Shown: positions 35,633 to 43,747, counted from the first letter of the stretch. The stretch: DNA of 64,000 nt from Zoogloea sp021286885 (GCF_041915215.1 NZ_JAYSBV010000020.1), one strand, 5' to 3'. The notes: a model not told the origin generated them from the letters alone. Translations and numbers: made by a program.

Positions 35633-36940
35633 TCAGGATGCCTTGACCGCCTCCGCCGCCGGGCTGCGCAGGTCCACCTTGATCTCGCCGGAAAGCACCT
35701 GGGTGGCCCGCTGGCGGTCGATGTCCTTCTCCCACACGCCAATCACGATGGTGGCCACGCAGTTGCCGATCATGTTGGTCAGCGCCCGCGCCATGCCCAT
35801 GAACCAATCCACCGACAGCACCAGCACCAGCCCGATGGCCGGGATGGCAGGCATCGCACCCAGGGTGGCCGCCAGAATCACGATGGCCGAACCCGGCACC
35901 CCGTGGGCACCCTTGGAGGTAATCAGCGAAATGGCCAGGATGGTGAGCAGATCCGGCGTGCTCAGGGGGGTGTTGGTGGCCTGGGCGATGAACACCGCCG
36001 CCAGGGTCAGATAGATGGAAAAACCATCCAGATTGAAGGAGTAGCCGGTGGGAATCACCAGACCCACGGTGGAATGACGCACCCCCATCAGCTCCAGCTT
36101 GCGCATCACCTGGGGCAGCACCGCATCCGACGAAGCGGTGCCCAGCACCACCAGCAGTTCTTCACGCAGATAGCCGATCAACCGGAAGATGTTGAAGCCC
36201 GCCAGCCGCAGAATGCCGCCCAGCACCAGCACCACGAACAGCCCACAGGTCACGTAGAACAGCAGCACCAGCATGCCCAGCTGCTTGAGGGAGCCCAGAC
36301 CATACTTGGCCACGGTGAAGGCCACCGCCCCCAGCACGCCCAGGGGCGCCAGCTTGACGATGTAGCCAATCACCTTGAAGAACACCTGGCCCAGACAGTC
36401 GATGGCGGTGGTCACCGGACGGCCTTTTTCGCCCATCACCGCCAGCGCACAGCCGAACAGAATGGCCAGCAGCAGCACTTGCAGGATGTCGCCCTTGGCA
36501 AACGCATCGGTGAAGGTGGAGGGAATCAGGCGCATCAGGAATTCCACCGTATTGCTCACCTGGGCAGCCCGCTCGGTGTAGGTGGCAAGCCCGCTGCCAT
36601 CCAGGCTGGCCGGGTTCACGTTCATCCCGGCACCGGGCTGGATCACATAGGCCAGCACCACCCCGAGGGCCAGGGCGAAGGTGGTCACGATCTCGAAATA
36701 CACCAGGGCCTTGGCGCCCACCCGCCCGACCTTGCGGATGTCGCCGGTGCTACAGATACCATGCACCACCACACAGAACACCAGGGGCGCCACGATCATC
36801 TTGATGAGCTTGATGAAGCCATCGCCCAGCGGCTTGAGCTGCACCCCGAACTCCGGCCATGTATTGCCGACGATGATGCCCAAGACCAGGGCAATCACCA
36901 CCTGCCCGAACAACGTTTGGTGAAACAGCTTCTTTTGCAC
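35633..36940 (-). CDS. dctA: DctA-type C4-dicarboxylate symporter heading the urate operon
   Basis: This 435-residue inner-membrane protein of the DAACS family is closest to DctA: it opens QKKLFHQTLFGQVVIALVLGI, and has GTASSDAVLPQVM and GYSFNLDGFSIYLTLAA. The substrate helix reads MGMARALTN: the residue equivalent to the amino-group-binding Asp of amino-acid transporters is Gly (386 counted from the upstream GTG), while the Arg (389) is kept, as in E. coli DctA. GTG at 36940 after GAGG was preferred; a GTG at 36952 would add four residues. As first gene of the operon it may import urate-pathway substrates or dicarboxylates (inference). Confidence 0.9.
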   Translation of the reverse strand: MQKKLFHQTLFGQVVIALVLGIIVGNTWPEFGVQLKPLGDGFIKLIKMIVAPLVFCVVVHGICSTGDIRKVGRVGAKALVYFEIVTTFALALGVVLAYVIQPGAGMNVNPASLDGSGLATYTERAAQVSNTVEFLMRLIPSTFTDAFAKGDILQVLLLAILFGCALAVMGEKGRPVTTAIDCLGQVFFKVIGYIVKLAPLGVLGAVAFTVAKYGLGSLKQLGMLVLLFYVTCGLFVVLVLGGILRLAGFNIFRLIGYLREELLVVLGTASSDAVLPQVMRKLELMGVRHSTVGLVIPTGYSFNLDGFSIYLTLAAVFIAQATNTPLSTPDLLTILAISLITSKGAHGVPGSAIVILAATLGAMPAIPAIGLVLVLSVDWFMGMARALTNMIGNCVATIVIGVWEKDIDRQRATQVLSGEIKVDLRSPAAEAVKAS

Positions 36941-37089
36941 GACGAACCTCACTCACAGCATGAAAGGGGAAAACAGACGCGACAACAACCAAGCCTTCAC
37001 CGCAGCGTTCCGGCAGGGATCACCCCCTGAGCGCCCGGCCATGGGCGGGCGACACTCGGATAGAGCGGCCCACAAAAAATTTCTTCTGA

Positions 37090-37107
37090 AATGTTAGTTG
37101 AAACATT
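37090..37107. promoter_or_regulatory. 18-bp operator AATGTT-N6-AACATT overlapping a -10 element
   Basis: A perfect palindrome lies in the divergent region between dctA and the GntR-type regulator. On the minus strand a TATAAT hexamer (37105-37110) abuts it, so a bound repressor would block dctA-operon transcription. The likely binder is the adjacent GntR protein (inference). Confidence 0.6.
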
Positions 37108-37135
37108 ATAACCATAAAAAATCAAAGTTTCTTAT

Positions 37136-37165
37136 GCACCAAATACTTAGCATCACGCACCAAAA
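37136..37165 (+). repeat. Direct repeats GCACCAAA spaced 21 bp
   Basis: Copies lie at 37136-37143 and 37157-37164. The 21-bp spacing puts them on the same DNA face. CGCACCAAAA at 37156-37165 is the exact reverse complement of TTTTGGTGCG at 26914-26923, upstream of the other transporter. Confidence 0.55.
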
Positions 37166-37249
37166 CGGGGCGGGCCCGTTTGCCACGATACGGGCCACAG
37201 TGGGACAATGCAGCCCCGGAAAAACAGGCTCGCCCCTCAAAGGAAACCC

Positions 37250-37909
37250 ATGCAGGAATCGGATGGCCAGCTCCTGGCCGACAAGGCCTTCATCGCCCTG
37301 CGCACGCTGCTGATCGGTGGCAGCCTGCGGGCCGGCCAGTTTCTTTCGATGCCGGATCTGGTGAAGCTCATCGAGCTGCCCATGGCCCCCGTGCGGGAGG
37401 CCGTGAAGCGCGTGGAATCCGCCGGCCTGCTGCGGGTGCTGCCCAAGCGCGGGGTGGCGGTGATGGACAGCAGCCCCGCCCTGATCCGCGAATGCTTTCA
37501 TCTGCGCACGATCTTCGACCAGGAAGGCGCCCGCGAACTGGCCCGCCGGGGCGACACCCTGGACGCCCTGCGGGACACCCACCGCCAGCTGCTGGCCACC
37601 GCCCGGGACGGCATCACCCCCTCCCTCCAGCAGGATGCGATCCATGTCGACTGGGCCCTGCACGAAGCCCTGGTGGCCGCCCTCGACAACCCCAGCGCCC
37701 AAGACATCTACCGCCGCAACCAGGATCGGATTCTGGTGATGCAACACGCCCGCCCCCTGCTGCCCGACCGGATCATCCCGGCCATGGAAGAACACCTGGC
37801 CATTCTGGAAGCCATTGCCAGCGGCGACCCGGAAGCCGCCGCCAGCCAGGTGCGCCTGCACTTTCGCCAGACCCTGCGCTGGTGGGGCATCATCGACCCG
37901 GCAGACTGA
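37250..37909 (+). CDS. GntR-family (FCD) transcriptional regulator
   Basis: This 219-residue regulator has an N-terminal winged helix (about 10-75, with LPMAPVREAVKRVESAGLLRV recognition region) and an FCD ligand-binding domain (about 85-215; conserved ECFHLRTIFDQEGARELA and DWALHEALVAALDNP). ATG at 37250 follows AAGGAAA by seven bases; an in-frame ATG at 37208 has a weaker site. It is divergent from the dctA-urate operon, with an 18-bp palindrome between them, so it probably represses that operon and responds to a pathway metabolite (inference). Confidence 0.88.
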   Translation: MQESDGQLLADKAFIALRTLLIGGSLRAGQFLSMPDLVKLIELPMAPVREAVKRVESAGLLRVLPKRGVAVMDSSPALIRECFHLRTIFDQEGARELARRGDTLDALRDTHRQLLATARDGITPSLQQDAIHVDWALHEALVAALDNPSAQDIYRRNQDRILVMQHARPLLPDRIIPAMEEHLAILEAIASGDPEAAASQVRLHFRQTLRWWGIIDPAD

Positions 37910-37981
37910 TCCACCACAAGGCACGCCCGGCCCCCTGGGGCATAATCCGAGCACTTTGAGCCCTCTTGCCCTGCGTGCCCC

Positions 37982-39421
37982 ATGAGCGAACAGCACCGCC
38001 TGCCCGCCAGCTTCAACCGCGAACTGCTGAAGCAGGAAACGCCCCCCGTCAGCATTCAGCGCCCCGCCGACTGGATCAGCAATCTGCGCAGCATCATCAC
38101 CGGCCAGCGCAACCTGCTCGCCATCTGGCCCGACCGGGCCTACCGGGCCCTGAGCCTCAAGTTCAAGCTGCTCAATCAGCCCTATCTGGTGTGCAACAGC
38201 CCGGACACGGTGCGCCGGGTGTTTCTGGACGAACACGACAACTACGACCGCAAGAGCCCCCAGATGCGCCACGCCCTGGAGCCCCTGCTGGGGGATGGGC
38301 TGTTCGTGAGTGATGGCGAACTCTGGAAGGAGCGCCGGGCCTACTGCGCCCCGGCCTTTGAAAAGGAGCTGCTGCCCGACTTTGCCCAGCTCATGACCGA
38401 CTCGGCCCGGGAAGTGGCCGACCGCTGGGCCCAACTTCCGGCCGACAGCCCGGTGGACATGCTCAATGAAATGGCCCGACTCACCGCCCGCATCATCGGC
38501 CGCACCGTGTTTGGCGATGAAACCTCCGACGCCGAGGCCGCCCAGGTGGTGCGCGGCTTCTCCGAATACCAGCGCCAGATCGACCAGCTCAGCATTGCCG
38601 ACAGCTTCGGCCTGCCCTTCCTGCGCTGGCTCACCAACCCGCTCCAGCACCTGCGCTGCCTGCGTGCCGGCGCCCGGGTGCAGGCGGTGATCGACCGCAT
38701 CATCCAACGCCAGCAGCACGCCCCCCAGGGAGCGCGCCTCAACCTGATGCAGATGTTTCTGGAAGGCCACACGGGCGCCCGCAGCAGCACCCGGCGCTGC
38801 CCCCTGCACCCCACCGCCGCCCGCAACGAGGCCATCGTAATGTTCATGGCGGGCCATGAAACCACCGCCAACGCCCTGGCCTGGGCCTGGTATCTGCTGG
38901 ACCACAACCCCCGGGTGGCCGCCTGCCTGCACGCCGAGCTGGATCAGGTACTCGGAGGCCGCCCGCCCACCCTGGACGACGTGCCCAATCTGCCCTACAC
39001 CCGGGCGGTGTTCGAAGAGACCATGCGCCTCTACCCCCCCGTGCCCGTCCTGAGCCGTCAGGCCCGCCAGGCCGACGTGATCCGTGAACGGGACGTGGAG
39101 CCAGGCGCCATCATCCTCACCCTGCCCTGGCTGCTGCATCGCCACGAACTGTTCTGGGAAGCCCCCGAGCACTTCGTACCCGAACGCTTTATGCCCGGCC
39201 AACCGCGCCCGGACAAGTTCATCTACCTGCCCTTCAGCGTGGGCCACCGGGTCTGCCTGGGGCTGCGCTTCGGGCTCACCGAGGGGATTTTGTGTCTGGC
39301 CACCCTGGCCCAACGCTTCCGCGCCCAGGTGGCCCCCGGACATCAGGTGGCCATCGAATGCCGGCTCACCCTGCGCCCCCAAGGGGGATTGCCCATGCTG
39401 CTCCAGCCGAGGCAGGCATGA
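37982..39421 (+). CDS. Cytochrome P450
   Basis: This 479-residue bacterial P450 has all catalytic signatures: the I-helix oxygen-activation motif AGHETT (290-295), the K-helix ExxR (EETMR), and the haem loop FSVGHRVCLG with the axial Cys425. No ferredoxin or reductase gene is next to it. The start ATG is the first reasonable one; the 72-bp gap after the GntR gene leaves room for a promoter. The stop overlaps the next gene by four bases (ATGA), so both are translated together, suggesting the P450 acts on a lipid handled by the acyltransferase (inference). Confidence 0.93.
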   Translation: MSEQHRLPASFNRELLKQETPPVSIQRPADWISNLRSIITGQRNLLAIWPDRAYRALSLKFKLLNQPYLVCNSPDTVRRVFLDEHDNYDRKSPQMRHALEPLLGDGLFVSDGELWKERRAYCAPAFEKELLPDFAQLMTDSAREVADRWAQLPADSPVDMLNEMARLTARIIGRTVFGDETSDAEAAQVVRGFSEYQRQIDQLSIADSFGLPFLRWLTNPLQHLRCLRAGARVQAVIDRIIQRQQHAPQGARLNLMQMFLEGHTGARSSTRRCPLHPTAARNEAIVMFMAGHETTANALAWAWYLLDHNPRVAACLHAELDQVLGGRPPTLDDVPNLPYTRAVFEETMRLYPPVPVLSRQARQADVIRERDVEPGAIILTLPWLLHRHELFWEAPEHFVPERFMPGQPRPDKFIYLPFSVGHRVCLGLRFGLTEGILCLATLAQRFRAQVAPGHQVAIECRLTLRPQGGLPMLLQPRQA

Positions 39422-40299
39422 TCTCGCGCCGGGGCTGGACACCCCGCCAGTGGCTGGAATACGGGCTGATACGCAGCCTGGGGCTGCTCCCTGCCCCCCT
39501 CACCTCGGCCATCGGCGCGCTGCTCGGGCGACGCCATGCCCGGCGCGGGATTGCCGCCCGGCGCCTGTGGGTGGAACGCCTGCACCGCAATCTGGCCCAT
39601 TACCAGGAGCTCCACGACCCGGCCGAGCGGGAACGGCGCATCATTGAACACCTGGCCCGGGCCGGGCGCGTGCATGCGGAGTTTCTGGTGCACCAGAAGC
39701 TGCTGCGTAGCGGGCGCCTCCAGATCGAAGGCGCTGAGATCCTGGCCGGCATCGACCGGCAGGTGATCGTGGTCTGCGCCCATCTGGCCAACTGGGAACT
39801 CATCGGCCACATCATGGCCCGCCTCGGGCGACCCGTGTGCGACATCTATCTGCCCCCCAGCAACCCGGTGGAACACCGCATCGCCACCGAAGCCCGGCTA
39901 CGCTGGCCCATTCCCACCGAGCTGGTACCCGCCGGCCCGCGCACCCTGCAACAGGTCATGCGCGCCCTCGCCCGGGGCGACAACCTGCTGCTCTTTATCG
40001 ACGAAGAAAAAGACGGCTACGTCCACGCCCCCCGCCTGGACCGGGACGTCCCCTGGAGCGGCAACCGCTGGTTCGCCGCCCGCCTGGCCAGCAAATACGG
40101 GCTGGATCTGCTCCCGGTACATTTTGAATCCCGGGGCCCGGCCCGCTACCAGGCCATCATCGAGCCCCCCATCCCCGCCACTGGCCAAACCCCCGACACC
40201 CTCGCCACCCACCTCGAAACCCACCTGGACCGCTGGGTACGGGCCGGGCTGGAAGAGTGGTACTGGTTGCCTTATTTTGATCGGGACAGGCGGAACTGA
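39418..40299 (+). CDS. LpxL/HtrB-like lysophospholipid acyltransferase
   Basis: This 293-residue protein belongs to the lipid A acyltransferase family (LpxL/LpxM fold), which transfers acyl chains to membrane lipids. The catalytic HxxxxE motif HLANWE is at 122-127, followed by an RALARGDNLLLFIDEEKDGY segment and a conserved DLLPVHFES strand. The N-terminal LGLLPAPLTSAIGALLG stretch is hydrophobic enough for membrane association. It is shorter than true LpxL and lies outside an lpx cluster, so lipid A need not be its substrate. It is coupled to the P450 by ATGA. Upstream-extended readings overlapping the P450 were rejected. Confidence 0.85.
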   Translation: MISRRGWTPRQWLEYGLIRSLGLLPAPLTSAIGALLGRRHARRGIAARRLWVERLHRNLAHYQELHDPAERERRIIEHLARAGRVHAEFLVHQKLLRSGRLQIEGAEILAGIDRQVIVVCAHLANWELIGHIMARLGRPVCDIYLPPSNPVEHRIATEARLRWPIPTELVPAGPRTLQQVMRALARGDNLLLFIDEEKDGYVHAPRLDRDVPWSGNRWFAARLASKYGLDLLPVHFESRGPARYQAIIEPPIPATGQTPDTLATHLETHLDRWVRAGLEEWYWLPYFDRDRRN

Positions 40300-40394
40300 C
40301 GGGACGAAAATCGACCAGCGGCCTGGGGTGGCCGAGGGAGACAAAGCTCAACGGGGCCAGAGCCCTAGAATAAGCTTGGACAAAAAGATGGGAC

Positions 40395-40865
40395 TCAGTC
40401 GCCTTTTTTGAACAAACCCTTGGCGGCTGCAATCAATTCATTGAGTGCAGAAATGAACGCGGATACATCCGTGACCTTGGGCTCATCTACTTGACGGGAG
40501 GCCTCATCCTCACGCCGATAGACGAATCGCATCAAGCCCAGAACCAGTGCCGTTGGCATGGCTGCCATGAAGCCCAAAACAATCACGCTGAACTGGTCAA
40601 ACCTCTCTGAATACGCCAAAAAACCTGCCAACGCCACAAACGCCACCCACATCAAAACGGCCAAGGCCAACAGCGACGCAAACAAGGACTGACGCTGATT
40701 GAGCTGTTGCTCATACACATTCAGCTTGTGGTTCTGCAGGCGGGCGTCTGCCTTCGTCAAATACCCAGCAGATTGGTCATCTTGGTCGGCAGCGTGGTCG
40801 GAACTCACAAGTGCTTGGCGCTCTTCGTGGAGTCCAGCCACAACCTTGGTAATTTTGTCAGCCAC
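40395..40865 (-). CDS. Two-helix membrane protein paired with the IrrE-type peptidase
   Basis: This 156-residue protein has a cytoplasmic charged N-terminus (about 1-60), two membrane helices (about 63-86, LFASLLALAVLMWVAFVALAG; about 93-113, SVIVLGFMAAMPTALVLGLM) and an amphipathic C-terminal tail ending in GLFKKGD. Its start overlaps the end of the metallopeptidase gene by 8 bp, so the two are co-expressed. No family is recognised. The AT-richer composition compared with the flanks suggests acquisition by transfer. Confidence 0.6.
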   Translation of the reverse strand: MADKITKVVAGLHEERQALVSSDHAADQDDQSAGYLTKADARLQNHKLNVYEQQLNQRQSLFASLLALAVLMWVAFVALAGFLAYSERFDQFSVIVLGFMAAMPTALVLGLMRFVYRREDEASRQVDEPKVTDVSAFISALNELIAAAKGLFKKGD

Positions 40866-41343
40866 GGAGCATGCCCAGATTGATGAGACGAAACTTCATC
40901 GCCACCTCAGAAACCCGAAACATCTCGGCAAGCTGGGATATGGTCTTGCCCCCTTGTTGAATCGCTAGGCGTAGCGCATCTGCCGGCATCAAGAGTTGCG
41001 CCGCAAAACGGTTGGCCTGTACCTCTTTGGGATCCCGCACCTTGGAAGAAAACGCAGCCACCTCGTCCCGGAACAAACGTGTGCTTTCAGACAAATGCCC
41101 CAAGGCGAAATGTCCAATTTCATGAGCTACCGTGAAGCGCTTACGCACCAGGGGTTCGCCATCGTTGAAAATCAACTCGACCTCACCGCCGTCAAGTACG
41201 GAGATTTGACCGCTACACCCCAGGTCGATGCTCTTGAAAACCTGGATGCCCATCGCTTGCGCAATGGCAATGGGGCGCACGGGTACATCCCCATCCCAAT
41301 GGGCCTCTAAAACCTCTTGTGCGCTCATCAGGTTATGAAGCAC
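40858..41343 (-). CDS. ImmA/IrrE family metallopeptidase
   Basis: This 161-residue protein carries the ImmA/IrrE zinc signature FTVAHEIGHFALGHL, with His74, Glu75 and His78 of HEIGH, followed by a downstream KEVQANRFAAQLLMP segment that supplies the third ligand. Family members cleave XRE-type repressors of phages, ICEs or stress regulons, or act as toxins in COG2856 toxin-antitoxin pairs. The start is GTG; an ATG at 41328 is the alternative. An XRE gene is not found next to it. The C-terminus contains a helix-turn-helix-like segment (KTISQLAEMFRVSEVAMKFRL). Confidence 0.85.
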   Translation of the reverse strand: MLHNLMSAQEVLEAHWDGDVPVRPIAIAQAMGIQVFKSIDLGCSGQISVLDGGEVELIFNDGEPLVRKRFTVAHEIGHFALGHLSESTRLFRDEVAAFSSKVRDPKEVQANRFAAQLLMPADALRLAIQQGGKTISQLAEMFRVSEVAMKFRLINLGMLRG

Positions 41344-41642
41344 GTCGCTTTCCCTTCTTGCAACCGGAACATCTGCCGCTGCTGAACACCTGGCAGCCTC
41401 ATCGTGAGCCTCTGGACAAAACCATCGAATCAGCCTCTGAGAATATACAAGACATTCAGCAAGTTACATACTGATGCCACACCACGCTCAGCCGCATTGA
41501 CTGTACATGCTTATAGAACTCAAGCCAAGCGCAGGACTGGCACAATCTCATGTCCAGCAGTGACGGCATGGCGCAGCAAGACCTGCAGCCTCGGCATGCC
41601 CCCATGTACCCAGAAACGCCCAACACTTTACCGAATCACACA

Positions 41643-42401
41643 ATGAAAATCGCCACCTGGAACGTCAACTCCCTCAAGGTTCGCCTGCCCCATGTGCTGG
41701 ACTGGCTGGCCAGTGCCCAGCCGGACGCCCTGTGCCTGCAGGAGCTCAAGTGCGAGAACAAGAATTTTCCCCTGGCCGAGATTGAGGCGGCGGGCTATCA
41801 CGCCCTGTTCAATGGCCAGAAGACCTATAACGGGGTCGCGATCCTGAGTCGCAAGCCGCTGGAAAACCCGGTGCTCGACATCCCCGGCTTTGAGGATGAG
41901 CAGAAGCGCATCGTGGCGGGCAGCCTGGACGGGGTGCGGATCATCTCGGCCTATTTTCCCAACGGCCAGGCGGCGGGCTCGGAGAAGTTCGCCTACAAGA
42001 TGCGCTGGCTGGAGGCCCTGAATGGCTGGCTGGCGGCGGAGCTGGCGGCCCATCCGGCCCTGGTGCTGGCGGGGGATTACAACATCGCCCCGGAAGACCG
42101 GGACGCCCACGCCGACTGGAAGGACGAGATCCATGTCTCGGTACCCGAACGGGCCGCCTTCCAGAGCCTGCTCGGGCTGGGGCTGACGGATGCGTTCCGA
42201 CTCTTTGAGCAGCCTGAAAAGAGCTATTCATGGTGGGATTACCGGCTGTTTGCGTTCCGCCGCAACTTTGGGCTGCGCATCGACCATCTGCTGGTGTCTG
42301 AACCGCTGGTGGCCCGTAGCCAGGCCTGCACCATCGACAAGGCACCGCGCAAACTGGAGCGCCCATCCGACCACACCCCGGTGGTGCTGGAGCTGGCATG
42401 A
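41643..42401 (+). CDS. xthA: Exodeoxyribonuclease III
   Basis: XthA is the AP endonuclease and 3'-5' exonuclease of base-excision repair. The 252-residue protein starts MKIATWNVNSLKVRLPHVLD, then CLQELKCEN (metal Glu), the AYFPNG segment, AGDYNIAPEDRD and the catalytic end LRIDHLL...RPSDHTPVVLEL. The start matches the usual N-terminus; readings from upstream ATGs would add 31 unrelated residues. Its stop overlaps the Crp/Fnr start by four bases. Confidence 0.97.
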   Translation: MKIATWNVNSLKVRLPHVLDWLASAQPDALCLQELKCENKNFPLAEIEAAGYHALFNGQKTYNGVAILSRKPLENPVLDIPGFEDEQKRIVAGSLDGVRIISAYFPNGQAAGSEKFAYKMRWLEALNGWLAAELAAHPALVLAGDYNIAPEDRDAHADWKDEIHVSVPERAAFQSLLGLGLTDAFRLFEQPEKSYSWWDYRLFAFRRNFGLRIDHLLVSEPLVARSQACTIDKAPRKLERPSDHTPVVLELA

Positions 42402-43063
42402 GCGGGCTCGGGGCAGATCCGGCCCGGCTGGCGGCCCTCTACCCGGTATATGCGGCCTTGGGGGACGCGGCCCGCGCCCGTCTGCTGGCCCACGGGCGCC
42501 TGATCCAGCTCCCGGCCCAAACGCCGGTGTTCAACGAGGCGGAGCGCTGCCAGGGCTTTCCGTTTGTGCTGGAAGGCAGCATCCGGGTCATCAAGACGGC
42601 GCCCAATGGGCGGCAGCTGCCCCTCTACCGGGTGCTGCCCGGGGAAACCTGCATCATCTCTTCGGGCTGTCTGCTGGGCCAGGCGCCCTACAACGCCCGG
42701 GGGATCACCGCCAGCCCCTGCACCCTGCTGCTCCTGCCCGAGGCCGACTTTCAGGCCCTGCTGGCAGAGGCGCCGTTCCGGGCCTTTGTGTTCGAACTGT
42801 TCTCGGAGCGCCTGGCGGAGCTGATGCAGCTGGTGGAAGAAGTCGCCTTCCACAAGCTCGACCAGCGCCTTGCGGCCCTGCTGTTGGGCCATGGCCAGCA
42901 CCTGCACACCACCCACCAGCAGCTGGCCGACGAGCTGGGCAGCGTGCGCGAAATCGTGAGCCGACTGCTCAAGGGCTTTGCCGAACAGGGGCTGGTGGCC
43001 CTGGGGCGGGAGCAGATCGAGATTCTTGATCCCGCCGGGCTGCGCCGGCTGGCCACCCCCTGA
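42398..43063 (+). CDS. Crp/Fnr-family transcriptional regulator
   Basis: This 221-residue regulator has a cNMP-binding-fold sensor (about 20-130) and a Crp-type winged helix (about 150-215) with the recognition helix in LADELGSVREIVSRLLKGFAEQGL. Four cysteines are spread through the sensor (EAERCQGF, ETCIISSGCLL, SPCTLLL) and could bind an iron-sulfur cluster or react with oxidants, but they are not in the FNR N-terminal pattern. It is coupled to xthA, and a Crp/Fnr-type palindrome lies 19 bp after its stop, before a DUF2892 gene. Confidence 0.88.
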   Translation: MSGLGADPARLAALYPVYAALGDAARARLLAHGRLIQLPAQTPVFNEAERCQGFPFVLEGSIRVIKTAPNGRQLPLYRVLPGETCIISSGCLLGQAPYNARGITASPCTLLLLPEADFQALLAEAPFRAFVFELFSERLAELMQLVEEVAFHKLDQRLAALLLGHGQHLHTTHQQLADELGSVREIVSRLLKGFAEQGLVALGREQIEILDPAGLRRLATP

Positions 43064-43081
43064 GGCCCAACCCCCGGGCTA

Positions 43082-43097
43082 TGTAACCACAGTCACA
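43082..43097. promoter_or_regulatory. Crp/Fnr-type operator TGTAAC-N4-GTCACA
   Basis: Half-sites TGTAAC and GTCACA match the family operator TGTRAC-N4-GTYACA. The centre (43089.5) is about 42 bp before the start expected from the GAGAAT -10-like hexamer at 43120-43125, a class II activator position. The likely regulator is the adjacent Crp/Fnr protein. Confidence 0.7.
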
Positions 43098-43156
43098 GAC
43101 CGGGGCCCTCCCCGGGGCCGAGAATGCAGCCATCCAACAACGCAGCGGAGAAGATC

Positions 43157-43348
43157 ATGAAAAGCAATGTGGGTGGCATCGACAAGATTCTGCGCATCGG
43201 GGCCGGCGTGGGCCTGCTCTCCTGGGCGGCCCTCGGTGGCCCGGCCTGGGCCTGGATTGGCGTGGTACCCCTGGCGACGGGCGCCCTGGGCTTCTGCCCC
43301 CTGTACCCGCTCATCGGGCTCAACACCTGCCCGCTCAAGAAAGACTGA
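43157..43348 (+). CDS. DUF2892 (YgaP-like) small membrane protein
   Basis: This 63-residue protein opens MKSNVGGIDKILRIGAGVGL, the family signature, and has two hydrophobic segments (about 13-27 and 33-50) ending GFCPLYPLIGLNTCPLKKD, with both cysteines conserved. DUF2892 proteins are small inner-membrane proteins, sometimes fused to rhodanese (YgaP); the function is unclear. ATG 43157 matches the known N-terminus, although the upstream ribosome-binding site is only GGAG at a slightly long spacing. It is probably activated through the operator 60 bp upstream. Confidence 0.85.
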   Translation: MKSNVGGIDKILRIGAGVGLLSWAALGGPAWAWIGVVPLATGALGFCPLYPLIGLNTCPLKKD

Positions 43349-43376
43349 GCCACGCAAGACGAGGCTCAGGCAGCGT

Positions 43377-43416
43377 AAAAAAACCGCGCAGGCCCTGACC
43401 GGGCGGCGCGGTTTTT
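43377..43416. terminator. Bidirectional terminator
   Basis: AAAAACCGCGC pairs with GCGCGGTTTTT with a 16-nt loop. A- and T-tracts on both sides serve the DUF2892 gene and the convergent small gene. Confidence 0.88.
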
Positions 43417-43438
43417 GGTATGGGCCGGGCGCTCAGGC

Positions 43439-43648
43439 TTAATGGAGCAGCGCGGGCGCCAGACAGACCTCTTCATCGTCTTCGGCGGACAAGGCCAGGT
43501 GTTCGAGGCGCTCCAGCACTTCGTAACGCCGGCAGGCCTCTTCATCGCTCAGATACTCTTGGGTGATGAAGATCCGGCGCTTCACCTCGGGCAAGGCCGC
43601 GCTGGCCTTGAGCCTGACACAGAACCGGTGCAACAACCTGCTTGCCAT
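43439..43648 (-). CDS. Small acidic unrecognised protein
   Basis: This 69-residue protein opens MASRLLHRFCVRLKASAALPEVKR and ends with an acidic segment (SAEDDEEVCLAPALL). It has no signal peptide or membrane helix, and I see no known motif. ATG at 43648 follows GGAGG at normal spacing, which supports a real gene; a longer reading from 43720 lacks a site. It sits between the bidirectional terminator and rsmA. Confidence 0.6.
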   Translation of the reverse strand: MASRLLHRFCVRLKASAALPEVKRRIFITQEYLSDEEACRRYEVLERLEHLALSAEDDEEVCLAPALLH

Positions 43649-43747
43649 GATCGCCTCCGTACGGAATGAACTGGCGCCAGTGTCCTCCCATGGCCGGCTG
43701 CGTGCATTGCAGCAGATCAAATTCAGACACCGGCCAGCCCACGCAAT

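Noticed and set aside
37165..37195. Sigma-54 promoter for dctA (TGGCAAACGGG on the minus strand)
   Set aside because: The GG and GC dinucleotides do not have the required ten-base spacing; a TATAAT hexamer nearby explains the promoter better.
37106..39442. Long open frame (about 780 codons) on the minus strand across the GntR and P450 genes
   Set aside because: It is antisense to two well-supported genes, has low-complexity Gly/Ala/Val/His-rich translation and no motif. It is a high-GC shadow. The same applies to long antisense frames over the fibre genes (6095-7612) and prlC (23717-25852).
41344..41642. XRE antitoxin gene upstream of the IrrE-type gene
   Set aside because: Only a 24-codon minus-strand frame is present here, with no helix-turn-helix; the stretch is an AT-richer spacer that also precedes xthA.
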